From HGM13006 sp900757695 (GTDB taxonomy: Bacteria; Bacillota; Clostridia; Oscillospirales; Oscillospiraceae): a stretch of 64,000 nucleotides of DNA. Positions within the stretch are counted from its first letter, which is position 1. Each line of letters opens with the position of its first letter. Under the pieces are notes generated by a model. That model was given only the letters and a program-made list of their open reading frames with translations, was not told the DNA's origin and searched no databases. This document shows positions 16,649-24,558 of the stretch, piece after piece. The stretch covers positions 58,877 through 122,876 of the forward strand of contig CAUHNW010000008.1 of the NCBI GenBank assembly GCA_959607825.1. Direction: 5' to 3'. The position numbers and the translations under genes are program-made.

Positions 16649-18412
16649 ATGGCATATAAAATTATAGACAGGTGTGTCTGCTGCCACACCTGCGCAACCA
16701 ACTGTCCCGTGGAGGCCATCACCTTTCATGGCAGCCAGTATTGGATCGATCCGGAGGTCTGTATTTCCTGCGGTACCTGTGCGGAGCTCTGTCCCCAGAG
16801 CATCATCGAGGATCAGGCGGCGGAAAAGGTGGAGCCTGTGCCCCATGCACCGGAGGAGAAACGCTGTGATCTCTGCGTCATCGGCGCAGGCGGCGGCGGT
16901 TTGGTGGCCGCAATCCGGTTTGCACAGCTGACCGGGAAAAAGGTGATCGTTCTGGAAAAGGCAAAGAAGTGCGGCGGCTCTACAACGCTGGCCCACAACT
17001 GGTTTACCGGCTACAATCGCTGGCATCAGGAGGCCGGGATCCCGGATCAGACGGAAAAGCTTCTGAAATACTGCATTAAGGAAGCACAGGGCTGCCTGCC
17101 GGATTCGCTGGTGGAAAAGGTTCTGCGGAATACCGGACGCTTTTTTGAGTGGTTGGTGGATTTCGATGAAAAGGAAGCCCGGGAGTGCTTTGCCATTGGA
17201 CGGGGACCCATGGGAGCACTGGGCATCGACTATCCGGATCGGAAGTTTGAAAATCTGAAGTGTCACGATCCGGCCATTGGCCCCGGCTGGGCCGGCACCT
17301 ATCTGATTCGAAAAATGCTTCAGGTTGCGCCAAAACTGGGGGTAGAGATCTACACCCAGCATGAGGCGGTAGAGCTGCTGACGGATGAGAATGGCAATGT
17401 AAACGGGGTTGTAGCCAAGAATCCGGGCGGTATCCTGATGGTACACGCAGGGGCTGTGGTGCTGGCCACCGGCGGATTTTCCGGAAACGATGAAAAGCTT
17501 CGGGAATTTGAGCCGAACTTCTTTGACGGCGGCATCCCGGTACACCGCTTTTCACCGGTCACATGCTCCGGCGATGGCATGACGCTGTCCAAGCCTCTGG
17601 GAGCATGGTGCAACATGAAAAAAACCAAGCTCAATAAGTTCGGCCCTGTGCACCATCCGTATACGGCATCGGGCTGCGGAATGGCCGGATTTGGGGCCAT
17701 GATGGTGGATTTCCGAGGGAATCTGCTGGAGATGCCCATGGGCCCCATGGGGGATACTTCCTTCCTGGACAGTCTGCCGGAGCATGCGGTGTGGTACATT
17801 GTGCCGGAAAAAACGGTAGAAAAGAATCTCAGAGACTCTGTGGCGCATCCCAGAGAGGGCAACAAGGGCATGACCTATGAGGACTATCGGGCGGAGATCG
17901 ATTTTGAGCTCCGCAGTCAGGGCCCTGCATACTGCGGAGAAACGCTGGAAGAACTTGCGGAGAAGCTCGGCATGGATCCGGCGATATTCAAGGCCAGCGT
18001 TCAGGCCTATAACGACTCGCTGAAGGAGCCGAAAATGCCAATGATGCCCTTTGCACCCAAGGACGAAGACGAAAGTGACCCATCGTTCCACAATGAGGAT
18101 GTGGATCATGGAGAGGATGGCCCCGGCCTTCCGCCCCCACCGCCGGCAGAGCCGGTGGAAGGCGGCCCCTTCTATGCGTTCCTCGGTCAGCGGTTTGCGG
18201 AGGGCGCCTTTGGCGGTGTTATGACCAATGAGGATGTGGAGGTGATCCGGGAGGACGGCTCTGTGATCCCCGGCCTCTATGCAGTAGGTGATGCGGCTTC
18301 CACATGGTATACCAGAGGCGTGCTGGGCCCCCTGACGGAGCTCACATGGGCGGTAAACTCCGGTTATTTTGCTGCGGACAGCGCAAAGAATTATCTGGAT
18401 CAGGCAATATAA
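16649..18412 (+). CDS. Ferredoxin-fused fumarate reductase-like flavoprotein
   Basis: A 587-residue protein. ATG at 16649 follows CGGAGGAAAG. The N-terminus carries two complete [4Fe-4S] motifs, Cys9-12-15-19 and Cys38-41-44-48. From residue about 72 there is an FAD-binding domain (VIGAGGGGLVAA) of the FAD_binding_2 / fumarate reductase-urocanate reductase-3-ketosteroid dehydrogenase family. The C-terminus has the expected GDAASTWYTRGVLGPL. No cytochrome or FMN-binding domain is fused, so electrons probably enter through the ferredoxin part. A Pro/Asp/Glu-rich insertion with GLPPPPP lies near residues 470-500, which is unusual for the family. The substrate is unknown; an enoate or keto-acid reductase role is inference. 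Confidence 0.8.
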   Translation: MAYKIIDRCVCCHTCATNCPVEAITFHGSQYWIDPEVCISCGTCAELCPQSIIEDQAAEKVEPVPHAPEEKRCDLCVIGAGGGGLVAAIRFAQLTGKKVIVLEKAKKCGGSTTLAHNWFTGYNRWHQEAGIPDQTEKLLKYCIKEAQGCLPDSLVEKVLRNTGRFFEWLVDFDEKEARECFAIGRGPMGALGIDYPDRKFENLKCHDPAIGPGWAGTYLIRKMLQVAPKLGVEIYTQHEAVELLTDENGNVNGVVAKNPGGILMVHAGAVVLATGGFSGNDEKLREFEPNFFDGGIPVHRFSPVTCSGDGMTLSKPLGAWCNMKKTKLNKFGPVHHPYTASGCGMAGFGAMMVDFRGNLLEMPMGPMGDTSFLDSLPEHAVWYIVPEKTVEKNLRDSVAHPREGNKGMTYEDYRAEIDFELRSQGPAYCGETLEELAEKLGMDPAIFKASVQAYNDSLKEPKMPMMPFAPKDEDESDPSFHNEDVDHGEDGPGLPPPPPAEPVEGGPFYAFLGQRFAEGAFGGVMTNEDVEVIREDGSVIPGLYAVGDAASTWYTRGVLGPLTELTWAVNSGYFAADSAKNYLDQAI

Positions 18413-18427
18413 GCGGGAAATAAATAG

Positions 18428-18472
18428 ACACGGCGGAACAACAGACCTGTTGCTGTTGTTCCGCCGTGTTTT
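18428..18472. terminator. Bidirectional-looking terminator between convergent genes
   Basis: A 17-bp perfect stem (18428-18444 with 18453-18469) and an 8-nt loop are followed by TTTT on the plus strand. It lies 15 bases after the flavoprotein stop and just before the end of the opposing gene. The minus-strand side lacks a clean T-run. Confidence 0.85.
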
Positions 18473-18482
18473 GTGCGATAAA

Positions 18483-19478
18483 TCAAGTGGAGCCGCAGCA
18501 GATGGGGCAGGGAGAATAGCCATTGGCTTCTGCCAGCTTGGTGCTGTAGGCAACAAAATTGCGCTTATCGAAGTTCTTGCAGTCGTATTTGTGATAATAC
18601 TTGTTTTCGCTGCCCAGCATGACAAATACTACATAGGTATCATAGAAGCCGATCTTATCTGCGTAGGCGGCGTTCTCTTGGGTGAGAGAGTCATTGGCAT
18701 CCTGCAGGGACTGCTGCTGAGATTTTGCAGTTTCCAGCTCAGTGTTGGCATCTTCCAGCTGCTGAGTAAGGTCCGTCACAGAATCGGAGAGGGTTTGAAG
18801 CTGTTCTTTTGCGGTTTCCAGCTCCTTCTGTGCGGCGGTTTTGTCGTATTCTGCCTGGCTGACGCTGGATTTCATATCACGAATTTGACCGTTTAGACTG
18901 TCCACCTCGCTGGACAGCGCATCACCATTGTCCTTTTCCGACTGGTATTTTTCCTGAAGCGCATCCAGCTGCGCTGTGGTATCGGATAATGTGGCCTCTG
19001 CGGCGGCCTTTTCCATCTGTGCCTTTTGGGCTTGTACACGGAGCTGATCGGTATGCATCATCACATAGAGAAAACCGCCGATGGCCGCTGCTGCTGCGAT
19101 CGCCAAAACAATGGTCAGTGCCACCATCCATTTGGGGGCTTTGGGTTTTGAGGCTTTTGCGGTACGGGATGCAGGCTTCGGCAGGGCTTCGGGCTGGGAA
19201 GCTTCTGCGGAGGTATCCGGTGGAGTGGAAGCTGCATGGTCTGCTGTGGAAGACTCTGTGGGCTCCGATCCGGTAGCATCGGAAGCGGGATCGTCATCCT
19301 GAGGCTCCGGAGGATAGAGACGCTTGGCAACCTTTTTTGGAGCAGGGGATTCAGGAGCCGGGGCGGCCGTATCGACAGCGTGAAGCGTGCCGTCCTGATC
19401 TTTTTCAATCTGCTTGCCGCAGCCGGGGCAGAATGTGTCGAATTCCTCCAGCTGCGTACCACAGTTAGGGCATACCAT
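18483..19478 (-). CDS. Zinc-ribbon, single-TM, coiled-coil protein with C-terminal Ada-like Cys motif
   Basis: A 331-residue protein of unassigned role. It begins with a zinc ribbon (CPNCGTQ at residues 3-6, CPGCGKQ at 18-21), followed by an Ala/Pro/Ser-rich linker. One membrane helix lies near 140-165 (MVALTIVLAIAAAAAIGGFL) and a long coiled coil near 165-285. The C-terminus has YHKYDCKNF and GYSPCPICC. The spacing resembles Ada-type metal-binding modules found at the end of some nuclease-like proteins. The orientation puts the zinc ribbon in the cytosol and the coiled coil plus Cys module outside (inference). The start follows AAGGAGGTG. It is convergent with the flavoprotein and appears monocistronic. 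Confidence 0.7.
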   Translation of the reverse strand: MVCPNCGTQLEEFDTFCPGCGKQIEKDQDGTLHAVDTAAPAPESPAPKKVAKRLYPPEPQDDDPASDATGSEPTESSTADHAASTPPDTSAEASQPEALPKPASRTAKASKPKAPKWMVALTIVLAIAAAAAIGGFLYVMMHTDQLRVQAQKAQMEKAAAEATLSDTTAQLDALQEKYQSEKDNGDALSSEVDSLNGQIRDMKSSVSQAEYDKTAAQKELETAKEQLQTLSDSVTDLTQQLEDANTELETAKSQQQSLQDANDSLTQENAAYADKIGFYDTYVVFVMLGSENKYYHKYDCKNFDKRNFVAYSTKLAEANGYSPCPICCGST

Positions 19479-19578
19479 AGGAACACCTCCTTGCGGTTGT
19501 TATGGGGAAAGTATACTACAGTTTTTTGATTCTGTAAAGAATCAAAAGGTTTCCTGTCGGACGGAAGAACGAAGCACA

Positions 19579-19625
19579 AAACAGGACGGAGGCACTTCAC
19601 AGAGAGCACCGTTTCCGTCCTGTTT
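19579..19625 (-). terminator. Probable terminator of the old-yellow-enzyme-type gene
   Basis: A 12-bp stem (19579-19590 with 19614-19625) has a 23-nt loop, and the minus-strand continuation is short and T-rich. It lies 10 bases beyond the stop codon of the minus-strand gene. The large loop and weak U-tract lower confidence. Confidence 0.55.
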
Positions 19626-19635
19626 GAAAATATGC

Positions 19636-21654
19636 TCAGATGGTCAGACCGACCTCTGCACCGGCTTGAATCGCGTTGATGGCCTTTCCGAGCTGGTGGC
19701 AGTTGCCGATGGCAACCGCATCACAGCCCTGGGCCAGAATGGCCTCATAAAGCGTTTCATCACTGTGAACACCAGAGGCTGCTACTACGCAGTCGGCAGG
19801 GTAGTGGTGGGAAATCTGGGTTCCATCCTTTTTGGTTTCTACGGCATCTACGCCTTCAACGGTGATGGCAGTGACCAGCGTGTTTTTCAGGAAGGGGACA
19901 CCCAGCCGCCCGAGATCTCCCAGTACCGGCCAGCTGGTGCCGGACTCAAAGCCGAAGCCGACCTTTTTCCCCTGCTCCAGAAGAACAACACTTCGGTCAG
20001 AATGGTTGAGCCGTGAGAGAATGTGATCTGTGGTATCTGCGTTTTGTGTGACGGAAAAGAACAGCTCATCGGCGCTCATGGCACCTTCCCGGGATAGATA
20101 CTGGGCAGTAAAGCAGCCGATGTAGCTGCCGCCAATGACTACAACATTTTTCCCGGGCATCACATCGCCGGAGAGTACCTGACGGCTGGTGTATACGGGA
20201 ATAGCATCCGGGGCGGTGGGAAGCTTTGTAACATTGGGCACTCCACCGGTGGCCACGATCACCTTGTCATATGCCTTGGCGTCTTCAGGAGCCGCTGTGC
20301 GCCCCAGCAGTACGTTTACACCGGCACGGGGGAGATTCCTGCGGTAATAGGCAAGAAGCTCCTTGAATTCCTGCCGTGCAGGAACCTGAACCACCTGACG
20401 AAGCTGGCCGCCCAATTCCTGTGCCTGCTCCATCAGTGTCACGTGATGCCCACGGGAAGCGGCACGCAGGGCTGCTTCGCAGCCGGCAGGGCCGCCGCCG
20501 ATGACCAGAACCTTTTTGGGCTGGGCGGCAGGTACCACCGGGTACTGAAGCTCCCGGCCACAGATCCCGTTGACCAGACAGGTGATGGGGCGGTCAAAGA
20601 ACGTGTTGGCGAGGCATCCCTGATTGCAGGCCATGCAGGGGCGGATCTCATGGGCACGGTTTTCTCTTGCTTTGTTGGGCAGCTGAGGATCCGCAATCAG
20701 GGGACGGCCGAAGCCCACAAGATCGGCCCGGCCCAGTGCAAGGAGCTTTTCGGCCGTGGTGGGATCGGAGACTCGGTTGCACATCATCACCGGGACGGAG
20801 ACCACAGAGCGGATGCCCTTGCCCAGATAAGACAGGCCGCCCCGGGGCAGATCGCCGGTGAGCTGGGGCACCTTGGTCTCATGCCAGCCACCCGTAACGT
20901 TAAAAAGGTCAACACCCTTTGCCTCTGCCAGCGGCGCAAAGGCCATGGCATCCTCCAGCGTGTTGGAGCCGGGGACAAAATCATCGGCACCCAGCCGGAG
21001 AATCAGGGGAACCTGACATCCCAGTACGGACTTGACCTTTTCAATGACCATCAGCGGGAAGCGGCAGCGGTTTTCAAAGCTACCGCCGAATTCGTCGGTG
21101 CGGTGGTTGGTCAGGGGAGAGAGAAACTGACAGAGCAGATAGCCGGAGGAGGCGCTGATCTCCACTGCATCAAAACCGGCTTCCACCGCTCTGCGTGCGC
21201 CTGCGGCATAGTCCTCCAGCAGGTCAAAGATCTGCTGCCGGGTCATTTCCGGCGCAGTTTCACGGGTGTAGGAGGCAAAAGTGGCAGAGGGAGACAGCGC
21301 ATCGCCGCCGCAGGGGACGTCGGCTTTTGGCATATACCGTCCGGCGTGGTAGAGCTGTACGGCCACCTTGCCGCCCCGGTCATGAACGCCCCGGGTGAAT
21401 TCCTGCCAGCCGGGAATGGTAGAATCATCTGCCAGTGACATGGAGTTTGCTTTGGCACCATAACCGTCAAAGCGACAGGAGCCGACAATAATGAGGCCTG
21501 CGCCACCCTCTACCCGCTGGTAATAGTATTCGCAGAATCGGGGGGTGGCATAGCCGTTTTCCGTATAAAGATGATGCATGGCGGGCATAACAATCCGGTT
21601 TTTCAGCTCCATGGAGCCGATGCGGATGGGGGTAAACAAACGGGTATACTGCAT
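19636..21654 (-). CDS. NADH:flavin oxidoreductase / 2,4-dienoyl-CoA reductase-like enzyme
   Basis: A 672-residue protein of the FadH / trimethylamine dehydrogenase / bile-acid BaiC-H type. Residues about 1-340 form an old-yellow-enzyme FMN barrel. The iron-sulfur motif CMACNQGCLANTFF followed by Cys (C-x2-C-x3-C-x11-C) is near 340-365. Then comes an FAD/NAD-binding part with VIGGGPAGCEAA near 390 and a second nucleotide fold with VVIGGSYIGCF near 510. These enzymes reduce activated C=C bonds of enoates, dienoyl-CoAs or steroids using NAD(P)H. The substrate cannot be read from sequence. It is divergent from an SSB-like gene and appears to be transcribed alone. Confidence 0.85.
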   Translation of the reverse strand: MQYTRLFTPIRIGSMELKNRIVMPAMHHLYTENGYATPRFCEYYYQRVEGGAGLIIVGSCRFDGYGAKANSMSLADDSTIPGWQEFTRGVHDRGGKVAVQLYHAGRYMPKADVPCGGDALSPSATFASYTRETAPEMTRQQIFDLLEDYAAGARRAVEAGFDAVEISASSGYLLCQFLSPLTNHRTDEFGGSFENRCRFPLMVIEKVKSVLGCQVPLILRLGADDFVPGSNTLEDAMAFAPLAEAKGVDLFNVTGGWHETKVPQLTGDLPRGGLSYLGKGIRSVVSVPVMMCNRVSDPTTAEKLLALGRADLVGFGRPLIADPQLPNKARENRAHEIRPCMACNQGCLANTFFDRPITCLVNGICGRELQYPVVPAAQPKKVLVIGGGPAGCEAALRAASRGHHVTLMEQAQELGGQLRQVVQVPARQEFKELLAYYRRNLPRAGVNVLLGRTAAPEDAKAYDKVIVATGGVPNVTKLPTAPDAIPVYTSRQVLSGDVMPGKNVVVIGGSYIGCFTAQYLSREGAMSADELFFSVTQNADTTDHILSRLNHSDRSVVLLEQGKKVGFGFESGTSWPVLGDLGRLGVPFLKNTLVTAITVEGVDAVETKKDGTQISHHYPADCVVAASGVHSDETLYEAILAQGCDAVAIGNCHQLGKAINAIQAGAEVGLTI

Positions 21655-21747
21655 AAAAATGCCTCCTTATGGAACAGAGTGGAGAATGAGGTATAGGTGT
21701 AGGAATTCCTGAATATAGTGTTTCATCACGAGGAAGAGGTGGAACAG

Positions 21748-22365
21748 ATGGAGGAGAACAGACTGTATACAGCGCCGGCCAATCAGGTGCTGCTGCGGGG
21801 CGTACTGTTAGAGGCTCCGGTATATTCCCATGAAAATCACGGCAAACAGTTTGACCGGATGGTGCTGTCGGTACAGCGGCTGTCCGGCACCTACGATCAT
21901 CTGAATATCCTGACCGAGCACGGGCTCACAGAAAATCTGGAGCTTCTGGATGGCCCCATGGTAGAGGTGGAGGGACAGATTCGCACCTTCAACAACCACA
22001 GCGGACAGGGGAGAAGACTGGTGATCTCGGTTTATGCCGAGCAGGTGCGCTGCTGCGAGGGACCCCCGGAAAACCGTGTGCGGCTGACAGGAACGGTCTG
22101 CCGGGAGCCGGTATACCGGCATACCCCGTTGGGCCGTGAAATCACCGACCTGATGCTGGCAGTGAGCCGAAGATACCGCAGGCGGGACTATGTGCCCTGT
22201 ATCCTGTGGGGCAGTGTAGCACGGATGGGGGCGGAATGCCCTGTGGGCACTGTGCTGACCGTAGAGGGGCGGCTCCAGAGCCGATGCTATGTGAAGCAGA
22301 CCGAGGAAGGGCCTGAGGAGCGTACCGCCTACGAGGTGTCGACTGTTACCGCAGCGCTGAGTTAG
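21748..22365 (+). CDS. Two-OB-fold single-stranded DNA-binding-like protein
   Basis: A 205-residue protein. I chose ATG 21748 because a ribosome site (AGAGGTGG) precedes it; an upstream GTG at 21718 is possible. The sequence contains two similar halves (NQVLLRGVLLEAPVYSHE and NRVRLTGTVCREPVYRHTPL), each with the start of an SSB-type OB fold. The second half has the typical YVPCILWGSVARM and VEGRLQSR segments. It lacks the acidic C-terminal tail of housekeeping SSB. It is probably an auxiliary ssDNA-binding protein; the housekeeping ssb would normally lie next to rpsF/rpsR, which are not here. It overlaps the 3' end of convergent coaBC by four bases. Confidence 0.7.
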   Translation: MEENRLYTAPANQVLLRGVLLEAPVYSHENHGKQFDRMVLSVQRLSGTYDHLNILTEHGLTENLELLDGPMVEVEGQIRTFNNHSGQGRRLVISVYAEQVRCCEGPPENRVRLTGTVCREPVYRHTPLGREITDLMLAVSRRYRRRDYVPCILWGSVARMGAECPVGTVLTVEGRLQSRCYVKQTEEGPEERTAYEVSTVTAALS

Positions 22366-23552
22366 CGGCGGGAGAGAATTTCTGTGAGAATGGCGTGGGC
22401 GGCTTCTTCCTTGTCCATCAGCGGAAGCTGCACCACATGATCCCGGGTGATCATGGTGATAACGTTGGTGTTGCCCTGAAAGCCTGCGCCGGCGTCCTTT
22501 ACGTTATTGGCCACGATCATATCAAGATTCTTCTTTTCCAGCTTCCTACGGCTGTTTTCCAGCATATGCTCCGTTTCCATGGAAAAGCCGCAGAGGAACT
22601 GTCCCGGGCGGCGATGGGCCCCCAGAAAGCCCAGAATATCCTGCGTGCGGCGCAAAGGGATGGAGAGGTCGCTGTCGGATTTTTTGATCTTATTGTCGGC
22701 AACCGTCTGGGGCGTGTAGTCCGCCACGGCTGCGGCCTTGATGATGATATCTGCAAGGGGAGCCTCCAGCGTAACAGCCTCATACATATCTTGAGCGGTG
22801 ACCACCGGAATGGTTTTGACCCGGGGGGGATATTTCAGGGCGGTGGGGCCGGAGACCAGTGTGACATCGGCACCACGAAGCATTGCTGCATGGGCAACGG
22901 CATAGCCCATTTTTCCGCTGGAGTGGTTGGTGAGATAACGAACAGGGTCCAGCGGCTCCTGAGTGGGCCCGGCGGTGACCAGAACACGAAGCCCACGAAG
23001 ATCCTTTTCACAGGCCAAAAGTGCCTCAATCTCGTCATAGATGTCCGCAGGCTCGGGCATTTTTCCCTTGCCCTCAGCGCCGCAGGCGAGATGTCCCGAC
23101 AGCGGCTCCATCACATAAAAGCCCCGTTGCCGCAGTACGGCAAGATTCTCCTGCGTGGCGGGATTTTCATACATATTGGTATTCATGGCGGGCACCAGCA
23201 GCTTGGGGCAGGTGCAGGCCAGCGCCGTAGTGGAGAGCATATCATCTGCCAGTCCCCAGCGGAGCTTGGCGATGATGTTGGCAGACGCCGGGGCAATGAC
23301 CAGCAGGTCAGCTTTGTTTGCCAGCGCAATGTGCTCTACTTTGGCGGTATCCATGGGGTCAAAGGTGTCGCAGTGACACCGGTGACCAGAGAGGCTTTCA
23401 AATGGAATGGGGGATACGATCTTCTGTGCGTTGGCGGTGAGAATGGTTTCTACATCGAATCCGTGCTTTACCAGCAGGGAACATAGGTTGGGAATCTTAT
23501 AGGCAGCGATGCCGCCGGTGACGCCCAGCAGCACGTTCTTTTTTGCGAGCAT
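22362..23552 (-). CDS. coaBC: Phosphopantothenoylcysteine decarboxylase / phosphopantothenate-cysteine ligase
   Basis: A 396-residue bifunctional coenzyme A enzyme of normal length. The N-terminal flavoprotein decarboxylase (CoaC) starts KKNVLLGVTGGIAAYK and has the PAMNTNMYENPA active-site motif. The C-terminal ligase (CoaB) starts near residue 185 (VLVTAGPTQEPLDPVRYL) and carries the NHSSGKMG motif and KIKK near the end of the ligase core. Together they convert 4'-phosphopantothenate and cysteine into 4'-phosphopantetheine. The type III pantothenate kinase, which catalyses the first CoA step, is divergent and adjacent. The start follows a GGAGGAAC site. Confidence 0.95.
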   Translation of the reverse strand: MLAKKNVLLGVTGGIAAYKIPNLCSLLVKHGFDVETILTANAQKIVSPIPFESLSGHRCHCDTFDPMDTAKVEHIALANKADLLVIAPASANIIAKLRWGLADDMLSTTALACTCPKLLVPAMNTNMYENPATQENLAVLRQRGFYVMEPLSGHLACGAEGKGKMPEPADIYDEIEALLACEKDLRGLRVLVTAGPTQEPLDPVRYLTNHSSGKMGYAVAHAAMLRGADVTLVSGPTALKYPPRVKTIPVVTAQDMYEAVTLEAPLADIIIKAAAVADYTPQTVADNKIKKSDSDLSIPLRRTQDILGFLGAHRRPGQFLCGFSMETEHMLENSRRKLEKKNLDMIVANNVKDAGAGFQGNTNVITMITRDHVVQLPLMDKEEAAHAILTEILSRR

Positions 23553-23606
23553 ATTTGTGTTCCTCCTTCAATTGGGGAGCGGGATTGACCCAAATTTTCA
23601 CCCTCT

Positions 23607-23634
23607 ATCATATCATTTTTACGCTGAAATACAA
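23607..23634 (-). promoter_or_regulatory. Probable sigma-A promoter of coaBC
   Basis: On the minus strand TTGTAT (23634-23629), a 16-bp spacer and TATGAT (23612-23607) lie about 55 bases before the coaBC start. Confidence 0.5.
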
Positions 23635-23685
23635 GATAAAACTGTTTGGAACTGCAGCCCGGAAGGGAGAATGCGCCCGGTACAC

Positions 23686-23714
23686 TTGATTATTTTCACG
23701 GATTCAGGTAAAAT
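23686..23714 (+). promoter_or_regulatory. Probable sigma-A promoter of coaX
   Basis: TTGATT (23686-23691) and TAAAAT (23709-23714) are separated by exactly 17 bp. The expected transcription start leaves a short leader of about 18 bases before the coaX ATG. Confidence 0.65.
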
Positions 23715-23738
23715 AATGGCGAAAGGATGTGCCGAAAG

Positions 23739-24509
23739 ATGATTCTTGCCCTGAGTGTAGAGAATACCAATCTGGTGATGGGGTGCTTTGACGGAGAGAA
23801 ATTGCTGTTTACCTCGCGGATCGCAGCAGATCGGAATAAAACCGGCGATGAGTACGCCATCAGCTTTAAGAGTATTCTCGATATGCACGGCATTGACCGG
23901 AGCGGAATCACCGGCAGTATTGTGGCATCGGTGGTTCCGGCGCTGATCCGGGAGATTGTGGCGGCACTGCGGCTGATGCTGGGAAAGGAGCCGCTGCTGG
24001 TGGGCCCGGGAGTAAAAACGGGGCTCAACATCCTCAGCGATAATCCTGCGTCTCTGGGCAGTGATCTGGTGGTGAATGCGGTGGCTGCCATTGCGGAGTA
24101 CCCTGCGCCTCTGATCGTCATTGATCTGGATACAGCCACTACGCTGTTGGCGGTAAATGCCAAAAAGGCCTTTGTAGGTTCTATCATTGCCCCGGGCGTC
24201 AGTATTTCAGCACGGGCATTGGCGGAATCCTGCGATCAGCTGCCACAGATCACTATTGAAGCGCCCAAAGAGCTCATTGGACGGAATACGGTGGACTGTA
24301 TGAAGTCCGGGGTGGTATACGGCATTGCTTCCATGCTGGACGGCATGGTACAGCGTCTGGAGCGGCAGATGGGCGCAATATGTACAGTAGTGGTGACGGG
24401 GCCTATGGCAGATATCATCGTTCCCTGCTGCCAGAGCACCATGATCCAAGACCCTATGCTGCTGCTGAAGGGGCTGCGGCGCATCTATGAAAAAAACAAC
24501 CGGAAGTGA
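23739..24509 (+). CDS. coaX: Type III pantothenate kinase
   Basis: A 256-residue enzyme phosphorylating pantothenate with ATP, the first step to coenzyme A. ATG 23739 is preferred over 23727 because the AAAGGA site is properly spaced only for it. Family features are an N-terminal phosphate-binding segment (LSVENTNLVMGCFDG), the GPGVKTGLNI stretch, GSDLVVNAVAA and the nucleotide-sugar-fold DLDTATTL followed by GGG-equivalent IIAPGVSIS. The DxGNT motif common in the family appears here as SVENTN, a small deviation. Type III kinases are not feedback-inhibited by CoA in characterised members. It is divergent from coaBC. Confidence 0.92.
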   Translation: MILALSVENTNLVMGCFDGEKLLFTSRIAADRNKTGDEYAISFKSILDMHGIDRSGITGSIVASVVPALIREIVAALRLMLGKEPLLVGPGVKTGLNILSDNPASLGSDLVVNAVAAIAEYPAPLIVIDLDTATTLLAVNAKKAFVGSIIAPGVSISARALAESCDQLPQITIEAPKELIGRNTVDCMKSGVVYGIASMLDGMVQRLERQMGAICTVVVTGPMADIIVPCCQSTMIQDPMLLLKGLRRIYEKNNRK

Positions 24510-24513
24510 CAGT

Positions 24514-24545
24514 CAGCCGGGCCTTCGGGTTCCGGCTGCTTTCTT
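24514..24545 (+). terminator. Weak hairpin after coaX
   Basis: A 7-bp GC-rich stem (24514-24520 with 24532-24538) is followed by a short CTTTCTT stretch. It lies just after the coaX stop. It may give partial termination before the lipoprotein gene 49 bases downstream. Confidence 0.4.
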
Positions 24546-24558
24546 ATTGGAGGAACTT

